Shown: in pieces, positions 7,993 through 14,346 of the stretch
Numbering within the stretch: the stretch's first letter is position 1
How the letters are laid out: the number at the start of each line of letters is the position of its first letter
NCBI GenBank assembly: GCA_902774925.1
Contig: CACYKE010000018.1
Coordinates: 1-50,354 of the forward strand
Length of the DNA stretch: 50,354 nt
Direction: 5' to 3'
Origin: an uncultured Prevotellaceae bacterium
GTDB taxonomy: Bacteria > Bacteroidota > Bacteroidia > Bacteroidales > Bacteroidaceae
Made by a program: the position numbers and the translations under genes
The notes under the pieces: model-generated
What the model was told of the DNA's origin: nothing
The model's database searches: none
What the model saw: only the letters and a program-made list of their open reading frames with translations

Positions 7993-9341
7993 AATTCCAC
8001 GATTCGCGACATTTGGTTCGGAATGCGGATAGACTGCGGACATTTCGGCAGACATTCCTCGCAGTCCGTACAGCTGCGCGCCCACGACTCGACGTTCGGC
8101 AGGGCCTTGCGCAGGCCGTCGGCAAACTGCTGTTTCTTCTCGGCATAGTCGGCGGCCCCCTTGTCGGGCAACGGCAGTATGTGGTTGTTCACCGCCTCGT
8201 TGTAGTACGCGAAATTGCCGGGGATGTTTACACCGTACGGACACGGCATGCAGTATTCGCACGTCGTACACGGTATCGTGGGGAATCCCGACATCTGGTC
8301 GGCAATCTCCGCCAGCAGTGCGTTCTCCGCCTCCGTACACACCTCCAGTGGCGAGAACGTCTCGACGTTATCCACCAAGTGCTCCATCTGGTTCATACCG
8401 CTCAGCGTCGTCAGGATGTTAGGGTAGGAGCCCACCCATCGGAATGCCCATCGTGCCGTGCTGTCGTTCGGACGGACGGCCTTCAGCTGGTCTTCCAGTT
8501 CCTTGGCCATCTTGCCGAAAGCGCCGCCACGCAGGGGTTCCATGATGACACACTGCACGCCCGTCTTCTCACATTTATTATATAGGTACTCCGCATCGGC
8601 ATCCTTCCGCCAACCGTTACCCATCGACGCGTGGCGCCAGTCCAGGAAGTTCATCTGTATCTGGCAGAAGTCCCAGTGGTACTCCGACTGATGGTCCAAC
8701 AGCCAGTCGAAGGGCCTCACGTCGCCGTGATACGAGAATCCCAGGTGCTTGATGCGTCCTGCCTCGCGCTCTTTCAGCAGGAAGTCCAGCAGGCCGTTGT
8801 CCAGAAATCGTCCCTTCAGCGCGTCCATGCCTCCGCCACCGATGCTGTGCAGCAGGTAGTAGTCTATGTGGTCCACCTTCAGCCGCTCAAACGACTGTTC
8901 GTACATCCGCTTCGACTTGTCGAAGTCCCACTGGTTCTCCCGCTGGTTCGACATCTTCGTCGCCACGAAGTATTTGTCACGCGGAAAACGGCTCAGCGAG
9001 TTACCCGTCAGCACCTCCGACTGGCCGCCCATATACATCGGCGCCGTGTCGAAGTAGTTCACGCCGTGTTCGATGGCGTAATCCACCAGTCGGTCCACCT
9101 CCTCCTGCTCCCTGGGCAGGCGCATCATGCCGAAACCCAGCAGCGAGATCTGTTCACCGCTACCGTGCTGTACGCGGTAGGTCATGCGGTTCTGACCTAC
9201 GGCTACTGGCGTTTTCTCGTCCTGTGCAAACATCCTCAGCGGCCCCATCATTCCCATGGCCACGGCGGCGCCTGCACCCATACCCATGCGTCGCAAGAAA
9301 TCCCTGCGACTCATGTTCCTCTTGTCATGCTTGTCAGTCAT
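7977..9341 (-). CDS. Tat-exported aldo/keto reductase with C-terminal [4Fe-4S] clusters
   Basis: A 454-residue oxidoreductase. The N terminus carries a twin-arginine signal (SRRDFLRRMGMG followed by an Ala/Gly/Met-rich hydrophobic stretch), so it should be exported folded with its cofactors. The AKR barrel (about 50-330) has the expected tetrad regions FDTAPMY (Asp, Tyr), VATKM (Lys) and YYLLHS (His). Two ferredoxin-type Cys clusters follow: CTTCEYCMPC at 358 and CTDCEECLPKC at 424. This AKR-ferredoxin architecture is common in anaerobes, and its substrate is unknown. Hexamer word repeats lie at both ends of the gene. A -7 box is at 9392-9399. Confidence 0.9.
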   Translation of the reverse strand: MTDKHDKRNMSRRDFLRRMGMGAGAAVAMGMMGPLRMFAQDEKTPVAVGQNRMTYRVQHGSGEQISLLGFGMMRLPREQEEVDRLVDYAIEHGVNYFDTAPMYMGGQSEVLTGNSLSRFPRDKYFVATKMSNQRENQWDFDKSKRMYEQSFERLKVDHIDYYLLHSIGGGGMDALKGRFLDNGLLDFLLKEREAGRIKHLGFSYHGDVRPFDWLLDHQSEYHWDFCQIQMNFLDWRHASMGNGWRKDADAEYLYNKCEKTGVQCVIMEPLRGGAFGKMAKELEDQLKAVRPNDSTARWAFRWVGSYPNILTTLSGMNQMEHLVDNVETFSPLEVCTEAENALLAEIADQMSGFPTIPCTTCEYCMPCPYGVNIPGNFAYYNEAVNNHILPLPDKGAADYAEKKQQFADGLRKALPNVESWARSCTDCEECLPKCPQSIRIPNQMSRIVELLRKR

Positions 9342-9344
9342 AGT

Positions 9345-9376
9345 CTTCGTTTCGTTTTCGTTATCGTTATCGTTTT
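9345..9376. repeat. 6-bp word array (CGTTTT/CGTTAT) upstream of the AKR gene
   Basis: About five degenerate tandem hexamers lie between the AKR start codon and its promoter, so they would be in the 5' UTR. They match the words at 7965-7992, on the other side of the same gene. Confidence 0.6.
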
Positions 9377-9391
9377 AATGAATATCTGCTG

Positions 9392-9399
9392 CGAAGATA
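9392..9399 (-). promoter_or_regulatory. -7 promoter element of the AKR gene
   Basis: On the minus strand this reads TATCTTCG, one mismatch from TAnnTTTG, about 50 nt upstream of the AKR start. No clear -33 box was found. Confidence 0.5.
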
Positions 9400-9442
9400 C
9401 GTAAAAATTTCGAGCCCACCAAACGATGAGCCCGATTTTTAT

Positions 9443-9477
9443 GTTTCCCTTTCCGGGCGGGCGCGTCGGAAGGGAAC
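9443..9477 (-). terminator. hairpin downstream of the cytidylate-kinase-like gene
   Basis: An imperfect stem (GTTCCCTTCCG pairing with CGGAAAGGGAAAC, minus strand) with a GC-rich loop begins 9 nt past the stop codon. Only a weak A/T tract follows, so intrinsic termination is plausible but not certain. Confidence 0.45.
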
Positions 9478-9485
9478 TTTGCGGT

Positions 9486-10130
9486 TCAGCCGATGAACTT
9501 CAGGATGTCGGCGACCAGTTCGTCCTCGGTCTTGCCGTCGGCAGTCATCACGAGGTCGTAGTTGCGGGTGTCGTAACGTGAAGTGTCGGTGTATTTTTTG
9601 ACGTAGTTCTCACGCATCTCGTCCACCTGCTCGATGATCTTGCGAGCCTCGTCCTCGGAGAGTCCCTGCTTGCGCATGACGCGCTCCACGCGGAAGGGCA
9701 TGGATGCCTGGATGAGGATGTTCAGGTGGTTGGGGTGGTTGCGGAAGATGTAGAATCCCGAACGTCCGGCAACGACGAGCGACTCCTGTTCGGCGATGTC
9801 CTGCAACATCTTCGTCTCCGTCTTGAACATCTCCTTGGTGGTGGGGGGATACATGCCTTCATTGTTCATTGCTTCAGCATATCCCACGCTGCCGACCATG
9901 CCCGGGGCAACGTTTAGGGCGCGCTTGACTTCGGTCCACCAGGAACTGCTCTCGCCCTTCTGTCGTTCAATTTCCTCGAAGCTGAGGTTATACTCCTTCT
10001 GCAAGCCCTTGACGACAAGCTTGTCGCAGAATTCCACACCTAACTTCTCGGCCAGTTTACGGCCTACGGTACGACCACCACTGCCCAGTTCGCGATTGAT
10101 GGTGATAACAAATTTCTCGTTCTTATTCAT
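9486..10130 (-). CDS. cytidylate kinase-like family protein
   Basis: A 214-residue protein of the cytidylate_kin2 type, a P-loop nucleoside-monophosphate-kinase relative. The phosphate-binding region is ITINRELGSGGRTVGRKLA (about 9-27). Later regions fit the family's lid and core, with AGRSGFYIFRNHPN and REIMREN-like helices such as DEMRENYVKKY. The true substrate of this family is not settled and it is distinct from the essential Cmk. An upstream in-frame start at 10193 was rejected because the -7 promoter box (10163-10170) lies inside that extension. ATG 10130 begins MNKNEKFVITINRE as expected. Confidence 0.82.
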   Translation of the reverse strand: MNKNEKFVITINRELGSGGRTVGRKLAEKLGVEFCDKLVVKGLQKEYNLSFEEIERQKGESSSWWTEVKRALNVAPGMVGSVGYAEAMNNEGMYPPTTKEMFKTETKMLQDIAEQESLVVAGRSGFYIFRNHPNHLNILIQASMPFRVERVMRKQGLSEDEARKIIEQVDEMRENYVKKYTDTSRYDTRNYDLVMTADGKTEDELVADILKFIG

Positions 10131-10162
10131 AATAATTGCTGCAATATTTATGTTTCTGCCTG

Positions 10163-10170
10163 CAAAGATA
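10163..10170 (-). promoter_or_regulatory. -7 promoter element of the cytidylate-kinase-like gene
   Basis: On the minus strand this reads TATCTTTG, 32 nt upstream of the chosen ATG at 10130. Its position rules out the longer in-frame start at 10193. Confidence 0.7.
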
Positions 10171-10219
10171 CGAATAAGCGAGCAAAGAACCAAAGGAAAA
10201 CTCGTTTTTCTTTCGTTTA

Positions 10220-10251
10220 TTTGGTTGGTTCACTTTTTTTGTGTACTTTTG
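10220..10251 (+). promoter_or_regulatory. promoter (-33 TTTG, -7 TACTTTTG) of the pseudokinase operon
   Basis: TTTG at 10220-10223 and TACTTTTG at 10244-10251 are separated by 20 nt, the expected Bacteroidota spacing. The pseudokinase ATG is at 10273. This is one of the best promoter matches in the window. Confidence 0.8.
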
Positions 10252-10272
10252 CACATCAAAACTGAATAAAAC

Positions 10273-11508
10273 ATGAATTACGAAGAGTTACTGGCAGCCA
10301 GGAATGATGGCAAGAAGCATCCGGTGATGCTGCCGATAGGCGGTTTCTATCGTGAGCAGGTGGACGGCAAATGGCGTAGTGTGGTGGACATTCGTCCGGA
10401 ACTGAACCAGAATATCGCCTTTGCGAAGGCCCTGCAGGCGGAGTGTGAGCGGAACAAGACGCTGATGGACAAACATCAGCTGCACTTTACGCCTGTGACG
10501 AACGACGAGGGCGACGTGACGCGCTTGGAATTGGAACTCGGAAACTACCAGACTTTCGACCAGTTGCTGAAGGACAATCCGGCAGTGGTGGCCGAGAAGG
10601 GATTCATGGACAACGTGCTGACGTCGCTGGTGGATGCTACGACCTATCTGCACGAGCAGGGCTTGCGCCACGTGTGTTTCTCGCCGAAGACGGTATTTGT
10701 GCGTAAGGGTGACAGCAGTGCGCTGTTGCTGACGCACGGCTCGTTCTACGGTGGACTGAGTGACCAGCGGGCGTTCTACGGCGACGACGCCGAGTTTGTG
10801 GCTCCCGAGGTGTTGAACGGCGGTACGATAGACGACCGTTGCGACATCTACAGCATCGGTAAGTTTATGCTCAGTCTGTATGACCAGAGCGACCTGCCGC
10901 TGGAGTACCGCAGTGCACTGAAGAAGGCTGTCAGCGAAGCTCCCGAGGGTCGTTTCGATACGCCAGCAGACATGGTGAAGGTCATCATGAAGCGTCGCGC
11001 GAGCTTCCGTTCTATCCTGACCGTCGTCATTGCCCTGGTCGCTACGGCGATATGTGTGGGGTTGTATTTCGAGTATTTCCCTGAGACTCAGCCTATTGAG
11101 TTTGTGAAGCCTGCTCCGCGCACACCGACCGACGACCTGATAGATGACGGTTTCGATCCGGCAGAACTGGGTGTGACGAGTGACGGTGACTCGCTGGTGA
11201 TGGACGAGGCTGATCAGCGTGCTTTTCAGGCGAAGGCCGAGGAGATATTCCGCAAGCGCTACGAGAAGGAGGCCGACCGCATCCTGTCGAAGATATATAA
11301 TAAGGAGTATATGAGCAATAGCGAGAAGAAATTCATGGCGGAGAGTGAGTCGACCATCGATGAACTAATGAAGACGCAGAGCGAAATTGGTGCCGACGCG
11401 GGTCTGACGCCCGAGCGTTCACAGCTCATTGCCACCGAGATTATTGAGCGTATCACCAATCAGAAGAAGCAACAGTTGAACACGAATAGCAGGGCTATTC
11501 AGAAGTAG
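10273..11508 (+). CDS. membrane-anchored pseudokinase-like protein
   Basis: A 411-residue protein. Residues 1-245 look like a degenerate Ser/Thr kinase fold. The catalytic-loop position reads LRHVCFSPKTVF (131-142), so the HRD Asp is absent. The DFG position reads THG (154-156), and no VAIK lysine is visible. In contrast the APE motif (178-180) and the helix-F Asp of DIYSIGKFML (D191) are kept. One transmembrane helix (247-265) follows, then a 145-residue charged C-terminal region. Catalysis looks impossible by the usual mechanism, so a scaffold or ligand-sensing role is inferred. The DUF4494 gene follows after 36 nt, then yggS. Confidence 0.75.
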   Translation: MNYEELLAARNDGKKHPVMLPIGGFYREQVDGKWRSVVDIRPELNQNIAFAKALQAECERNKTLMDKHQLHFTPVTNDEGDVTRLELELGNYQTFDQLLKDNPAVVAEKGFMDNVLTSLVDATTYLHEQGLRHVCFSPKTVFVRKGDSSALLLTHGSFYGGLSDQRAFYGDDAEFVAPEVLNGGTIDDRCDIYSIGKFMLSLYDQSDLPLEYRSALKKAVSEAPEGRFDTPADMVKVIMKRRASFRSILTVVIALVATAICVGLYFEYFPETQPIEFVKPAPRTPTDDLIDDGFDPAELGVTSDGDSLVMDEADQRAFQAKAEEIFRKRYEKEADRILSKIYNKEYMSNSEKKFMAESESTIDELMKTQSEIGADAGLTPERSQLIATEIIERITNQKKQQLNTNSRAIQK

Positions 11509-11514
11509 TCAGAT

Positions 11515-11551
11515 AGATAACAGATAAAAGATAATAGTTGAGATATGAGAT
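11515..11551. repeat. 7-bp word array (AGATAAN) at the DUF4494 start
   Basis: Five to six degenerate heptads (AGATAAC, AGATAAA, AGATAAT, AGTTGAG, ATATGAG) fill the gap after the pseudokinase gene. The last units contain the DUF4494 start codon at 11545. Confidence 0.6.
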
Positions 11552-12024
11552 CAAGAACAGCAATTTGGTTTGAGTGCAAGATAGCCTACGAGAAAGTGAT
11601 GGAGGACGGCTTGCAGAAGAAGGTAAAGGAGAATTACGTAGTGGACGCCCTAAGCTTTACGGAGGCTGAGAGCCGTATCATGGAAGAGATGTCGAGCTAT
11701 ATCAGTGGCGAGTTTACTATCGAGGATATTAAGATTGCCAGCTATAAGGAGATATTCTTCTCGGAAGAGGAGATGGCCGACAAGTGGTATAAGGCAAAGC
11801 TGCAGTTTATCACCATCGACGAGAAGACGGAGAAGGAGAAGCGCTCGAACGTGAACTACCTGGTGCAGGCCGGAACGCTGAAGGGGGCGGTGAACAACAT
11901 CGAGAGCGTGATGGGTACGACGATGATAGACTACGTTATTGCTACCGTTGCCGAGACCACGCTGATGGATGTGTTTGAGTACGCTAAAAAGGCGCAGAGC
12001 GACAAACCTGAGTTTGAAGGCTGA
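11545..12024 (+). CDS. DUF4494 domain-containing protein
   Basis: A 159-residue cytoplasmic protein matching the Bacteroidota DUF4494 family over its whole length. It begins RTAIWFECKIAYEKVMEDG and contains VKENYVVDALSFTEAE, EFTIEDIKIASYKEIFF and a C-terminal IATVAETTLMDVFEY. No catalytic motif is evident and the family function is unknown. The stop overlaps the yggS start by 1 nt (TGATG), so the two are translationally coupled. Its start codon lies within a 7-bp word-repeat array. Confidence 0.88.
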   Translation: MRSRTAIWFECKIAYEKVMEDGLQKKVKENYVVDALSFTEAESRIMEEMSSYISGEFTIEDIKIASYKEIFFSEEEMADKWYKAKLQFITIDEKTEKEKRSNVNYLVQAGTLKGAVNNIESVMGTTMIDYVIATVAETTLMDVFEYAKKAQSDKPEFEG

Positions 12025-12695
12025 TGTACGACGTTCAAGGAAATCTGCGTGAGGTGTTGTCACGATTGCCACAAGGCGTCCGTCTGGTGGCCATCAGCAA
12101 GTATCATCCCAACGAGTATATTGAGGCTGCCTACGCCGAGGGTCAGCGTACGTTTGGCGAGAGCCACGAGCAGGAGCTGCGCCAGAAACACGAGACGTTG
12201 CCGAAGGATATTGAGTGGCATTTTATCGGTCATCTGCAGACGAACAAGGTGAAATATATTGCGCCTTATGTGACGATGATTGAGGCAGTGGATTCTTTGA
12301 AGCTTTTGTGTGAAATAGACAAGCAAGCGGCTAGGAATGAACGTGTTATAGATGTTCTCCTAGAATTGCACATTGCCGAAGAAGAGACGAAATACGGTCT
12401 GACGCCCGATGCCTTGCGCGAGTTGATGGCTGGTGGCGAATGGCGCCAGTTGCAGCATGTGCGCATCTGCGGACTGATGATGATGGCGTCGTACGTGGAC
12501 GACGAGGAACAGATCCGTTCGGAGTTCCGGTTAGCGCATAGCCTGTTTGATGAAATCAAAGAGCGCTATTTTGCCGATGCACCCTATTTCTGCGAGCGTT
12601 CGTGGGGCATGAGCCACGACTATGAGTTAGCCGTAGAGGAGGGTTCGACGATGGTCCGCATCGGGACGACTATTTTCGGTCCAAGAGTTTACTGA
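12024..12695 (+). CDS. yggS: YggS/PLPBP family pyridoxal-phosphate-binding protein
   Basis: A 223-residue PLP-binding protein with an alanine-racemase-like barrel. Members bind PLP on a conserved lysine and help PLP and amino-acid homeostasis rather than racemise. The PLP lysine is K26 in LVAISKYHPNE. Other family signatures are FGESHEQELRQKHE, WHFIGHLQTNK, GLMMMA and LSMGMS-like WGMSHDYELAVEEGSTMVRIGTTIFG near the end. It starts on the stop of DUF4494. Its 3' end overlaps the convergent EFR1 gene by 26 bp (12670-12695). Confidence 0.93.
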   Translation: MYDVQGNLREVLSRLPQGVRLVAISKYHPNEYIEAAYAEGQRTFGESHEQELRQKHETLPKDIEWHFIGHLQTNKVKYIAPYVTMIEAVDSLKLLCEIDKQAARNERVIDVLLELHIAEEETKYGLTPDALRELMAGGEWRQLQHVRICGLMMMASYVDDEEQIRSEFRLAHSLFDEIKERYFADAPYFCERSWGMSHDYELAVEEGSTMVRIGTTIFGPRVY

Positions 12696-13521
12696 GCAGA
12701 TACTGTCCGCGTTGCATTTCGCCCCAATGGATGGCGTGACGGGGACAGTGATGATAACAGGCCAGACAATTTGTACACCGTTCGTTGTGTTGCCACACGG
12801 GCGGTGTACCTTTTATGTCGTCGACAGGACATAGCTTGGCGCACAGACCGCACTGGATGCAGGCCTCGGCATCGACCCAGAAATGTTTGTCGGTTATTAG
12901 ATGCTTGTTGTAATAGCCGCCAATGACGTAGGTGTAGGTAAAGGGAATGGCGCCTTTGACGAGTTCCTCGACATTGCGCTGGCGTTCGGTGACAACTTGG
13001 CATATATGCGTCATGCGCTGTCGGGCAGCATTGACTTTCCGGAGGGCTTTCTCGTCGGTATCGAGATGGAGGAACGAGAAGCAGACATTGGATTCGGGCA
13101 TGACGATGGCAAAACGTGCGTCGGTGCGTAACCCCTTCTGCATCAGTTCTTTATCGAAGATGCGCATGGCGTAGCCCATGTTGTCGCCGCAGGTGGTGAG
13201 GGCGTAGATGTACGTTGAACATTGAACATTCTCTCGGAGAGAGTGTGGCGTTGCAATGAACATTGAACGTTGAACGTTGTTCGCAACGCCACACTCTTGA
13301 AGAGAGAACGTTGAACGGCGGATGAATTCGCGGACGATGCGTGGCGGTTGCCAGCCGTGGGTGGGAAAGCAGAATCCCAGGCGTTCGCCGTCCTTCAGCG
13401 TATAGTGGAGGTCGCCTTTGTTGAGTTCATCGGGTATAAAGTGCAGTTCGTCGTTGGTGGCTTCTGCCAGTTGCCGGGCGGCCCAGCGAGTGTTCCCCGT
13501 GCCGGTGAAATAGAATATCAT
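12670..13521 (-). CDS. EFR1-type flavodoxin/ferredoxin protein with repeat insertion
   Basis: A 283-residue fusion. The N-terminal flavodoxin-like part has MIFYFTGTGNTRWAARQLA, an FMN-binding loop. The C-terminal ferredoxin part has two [4Fe-4S] motifs, CIQCGLCAKLCP and CTNCLACYHHCP. Such EFR1-family proteins are electron carriers of unknown partner. Residues of about 69-103 (encoded by 13214-13316) are a low-complexity stretch made of RTTGAAC heptads around a 15-bp inverted repeat, inserted without loss of frame before the ALTTCGDNMGYAMRIF core. The start overlaps the trmH-like stop by 4 bp. The 3' end overlaps yggS convergently. Confidence 0.85.
   Translation of the reverse strand: MIFYFTGTGNTRWAARQLAEATNDELHFIPDELNKGDLHYTLKDGERLGFCFPTHGWQPPRIVREFIRRSTFSLQECGVANNVQRSMFIATPHSLRENVQCSTYIYALTTCGDNMGYAMRIFDKELMQKGLRTDARFAIVMPESNVCFSFLHLDTDEKALRKVNAARQRMTHICQVVTERQRNVEELVKGAIPFTYTYVIGGYYNKHLITDKHFWVDAEACIQCGLCAKLCPVDDIKGTPPVWQHNERCTNCLACYHHCPRHAIHWGEMQRGQYLLSKLLDRK
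13214..13316. repeat. composite in-gene repeat: RTTGAAC heptads plus 15-bp inverted core
   Basis: Heptads GTTGAAC/ATTGAAC occur at 13214-13227, 13262-13275 and 13310-13316. Between them lies AGAGTGTGGCGTTGC (13240-13254) and its exact reverse complement (13283-13297). The block can fold into a long hairpin. It is read through in frame by the EFR1 gene. The same 15-mer recurs at 13995-14009 in the next gene. Confidence 0.85.
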
Positions 13522-14279
13522 AGGGCGGTCCTCCTCTTGAATTCGGCACAGGTGATGGCTGTCGCTATGGCCACGTTGAGGCTTTCGGCGGTGTGGTCGC
13601 CCGTGTGGTAGTTAGGGATGAGCAAACGGTGGGTGATATGCTGGCGTACGGCCTCGGAGATGCCGTTGCCCTCGTTGCCCATAACGATAATACCATCGGC
13701 AGAGAGGGACTGTTCGTAGATATTCTTTCCGTCGAGCAGGGTGCCATAGACGGGACATTGGCAGTGGGCGAAGAGCTCCAGCAGGTCGCAATATATAATA
13801 TGTACGTGTGCGAGACTGCCCATGGTGGCCTGAACGACCTTGGGGTTATAGACGTCGGCAGTATCCGGCGAGCAATAGATGGTGTCGATGCCGAACCAGT
13901 CGGCAATGCGGATGATGGTTCCTACGTTGCCAGGATCTTGAACGCCGTCGAGCGCGAGGGAGAGCTTTTGGCTGTTAGCTGTTCTCTGCAGAGCAGAGTG
14001 TGGCGTTGCGAATTGCTTTTGGCTGTTAGCTGTTGGGATTTCGAACAGGGCCAGTACCTCCTGCGGGTGTTGCAGGAAACTGATGCGACGCAGTTCTTCG
14101 TCGGTAATAAGCTGAGCATCAGGACGTTCTGTGGTTGAAAAGATGGAGTGGGGGACGTAACCCGCCAGCAACAGGTCGCTGACAACCTTTGGCCCTTCGG
14201 CCACGAAAAGGTTCTCGCGTCGGCGGTTTTTCTTCAGCTCGAGCGAGCGAATCAGCTTGATTTGGTTCTTGCTAATCAT
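13518..14279 (-). CDS. TrmH/SpoU-family RNA 2'-O-methyltransferase with repeat insertion
   Basis: A SPOUT methyltransferase of 253 residues that methylates ribose 2'-OH in rRNA or tRNA using SAM. The N-terminal substrate-binding part starts MISKNQIKLIRSLELKKNRR. The SPOUT core shows LALDGVQDPGNVGTIIRIADWFG, VVQATMGSL, IVMGNEGNGIS and a C-terminal ESLNVAIATAIT knot. A 24-residue stretch (13964-14035) made of heptad words and the 15-bp core is inserted between FEIP and LSLALDG. The upstream in-frame start at 14486 was rejected because it passes through the promoter and the opposite gene. Confidence 0.88.
   Translation of the reverse strand: MISKNQIKLIRSLELKKNRRRENLFVAEGPKVVSDLLLAGYVPHSIFSTTERPDAQLITDEELRRISFLQHPQEVLALFEIPTANSQKQFATPHSALQRTANSQKLSLALDGVQDPGNVGTIIRIADWFGIDTIYCSPDTADVYNPKVVQATMGSLAHVHIIYCDLLELFAHCQCPVYGTLLDGKNIYEQSLSADGIIVMGNEGNGISEAVRQHITHRLLIPNYHTGDHTAESLNVAIATAITCAEFKRRTAL
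13964..14035. repeat. composite in-gene repeat: GCTGTTA heptads flanking the 15-bp core
   Basis: A 21-bp heptad triplet (GCTTTTG, GCTGTTA, GCTGTTC or G) occurs at 13964-13984 and again at 14015-14035. Between the two lies AGAGTGTGGCGTTGC (13995-14009), identical to the core in the neighbouring EFR1 gene. The total is 72 bp (24 codons), read in frame by the methyltransferase gene. Confidence 0.85.
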
Positions 14280-14300
14280 GTTTTTTACATTATTTGTGTG

Positions 14301-14308
14301 CAAAATTA
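14301..14308 (-). promoter_or_regulatory. -7 promoter element of the TrmH-like gene
   Basis: On the minus strand this reads TAATTTTG, 21 nt upstream of the ATG at 14279. It forms a back-to-back promoter pair with the tamL box at 14331-14338. Confidence 0.65.
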
Positions 14309-14330
14309 CGAAAAAGTTTAGTTTTTTTCG

Positions 14331-14338
14331 TACCTTTG
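14331..14338 (+). promoter_or_regulatory. -7 promoter element of tamL
   Basis: This reads TACCTTTG, only 8 nt before the tamL ATG at 14347, so the predicted 5' leader is just a few nucleotides. A matching -33 TTTG at the usual distance is not seen. Confidence 0.65.
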
Positions 14339-14346
14339 CCTCGAAA

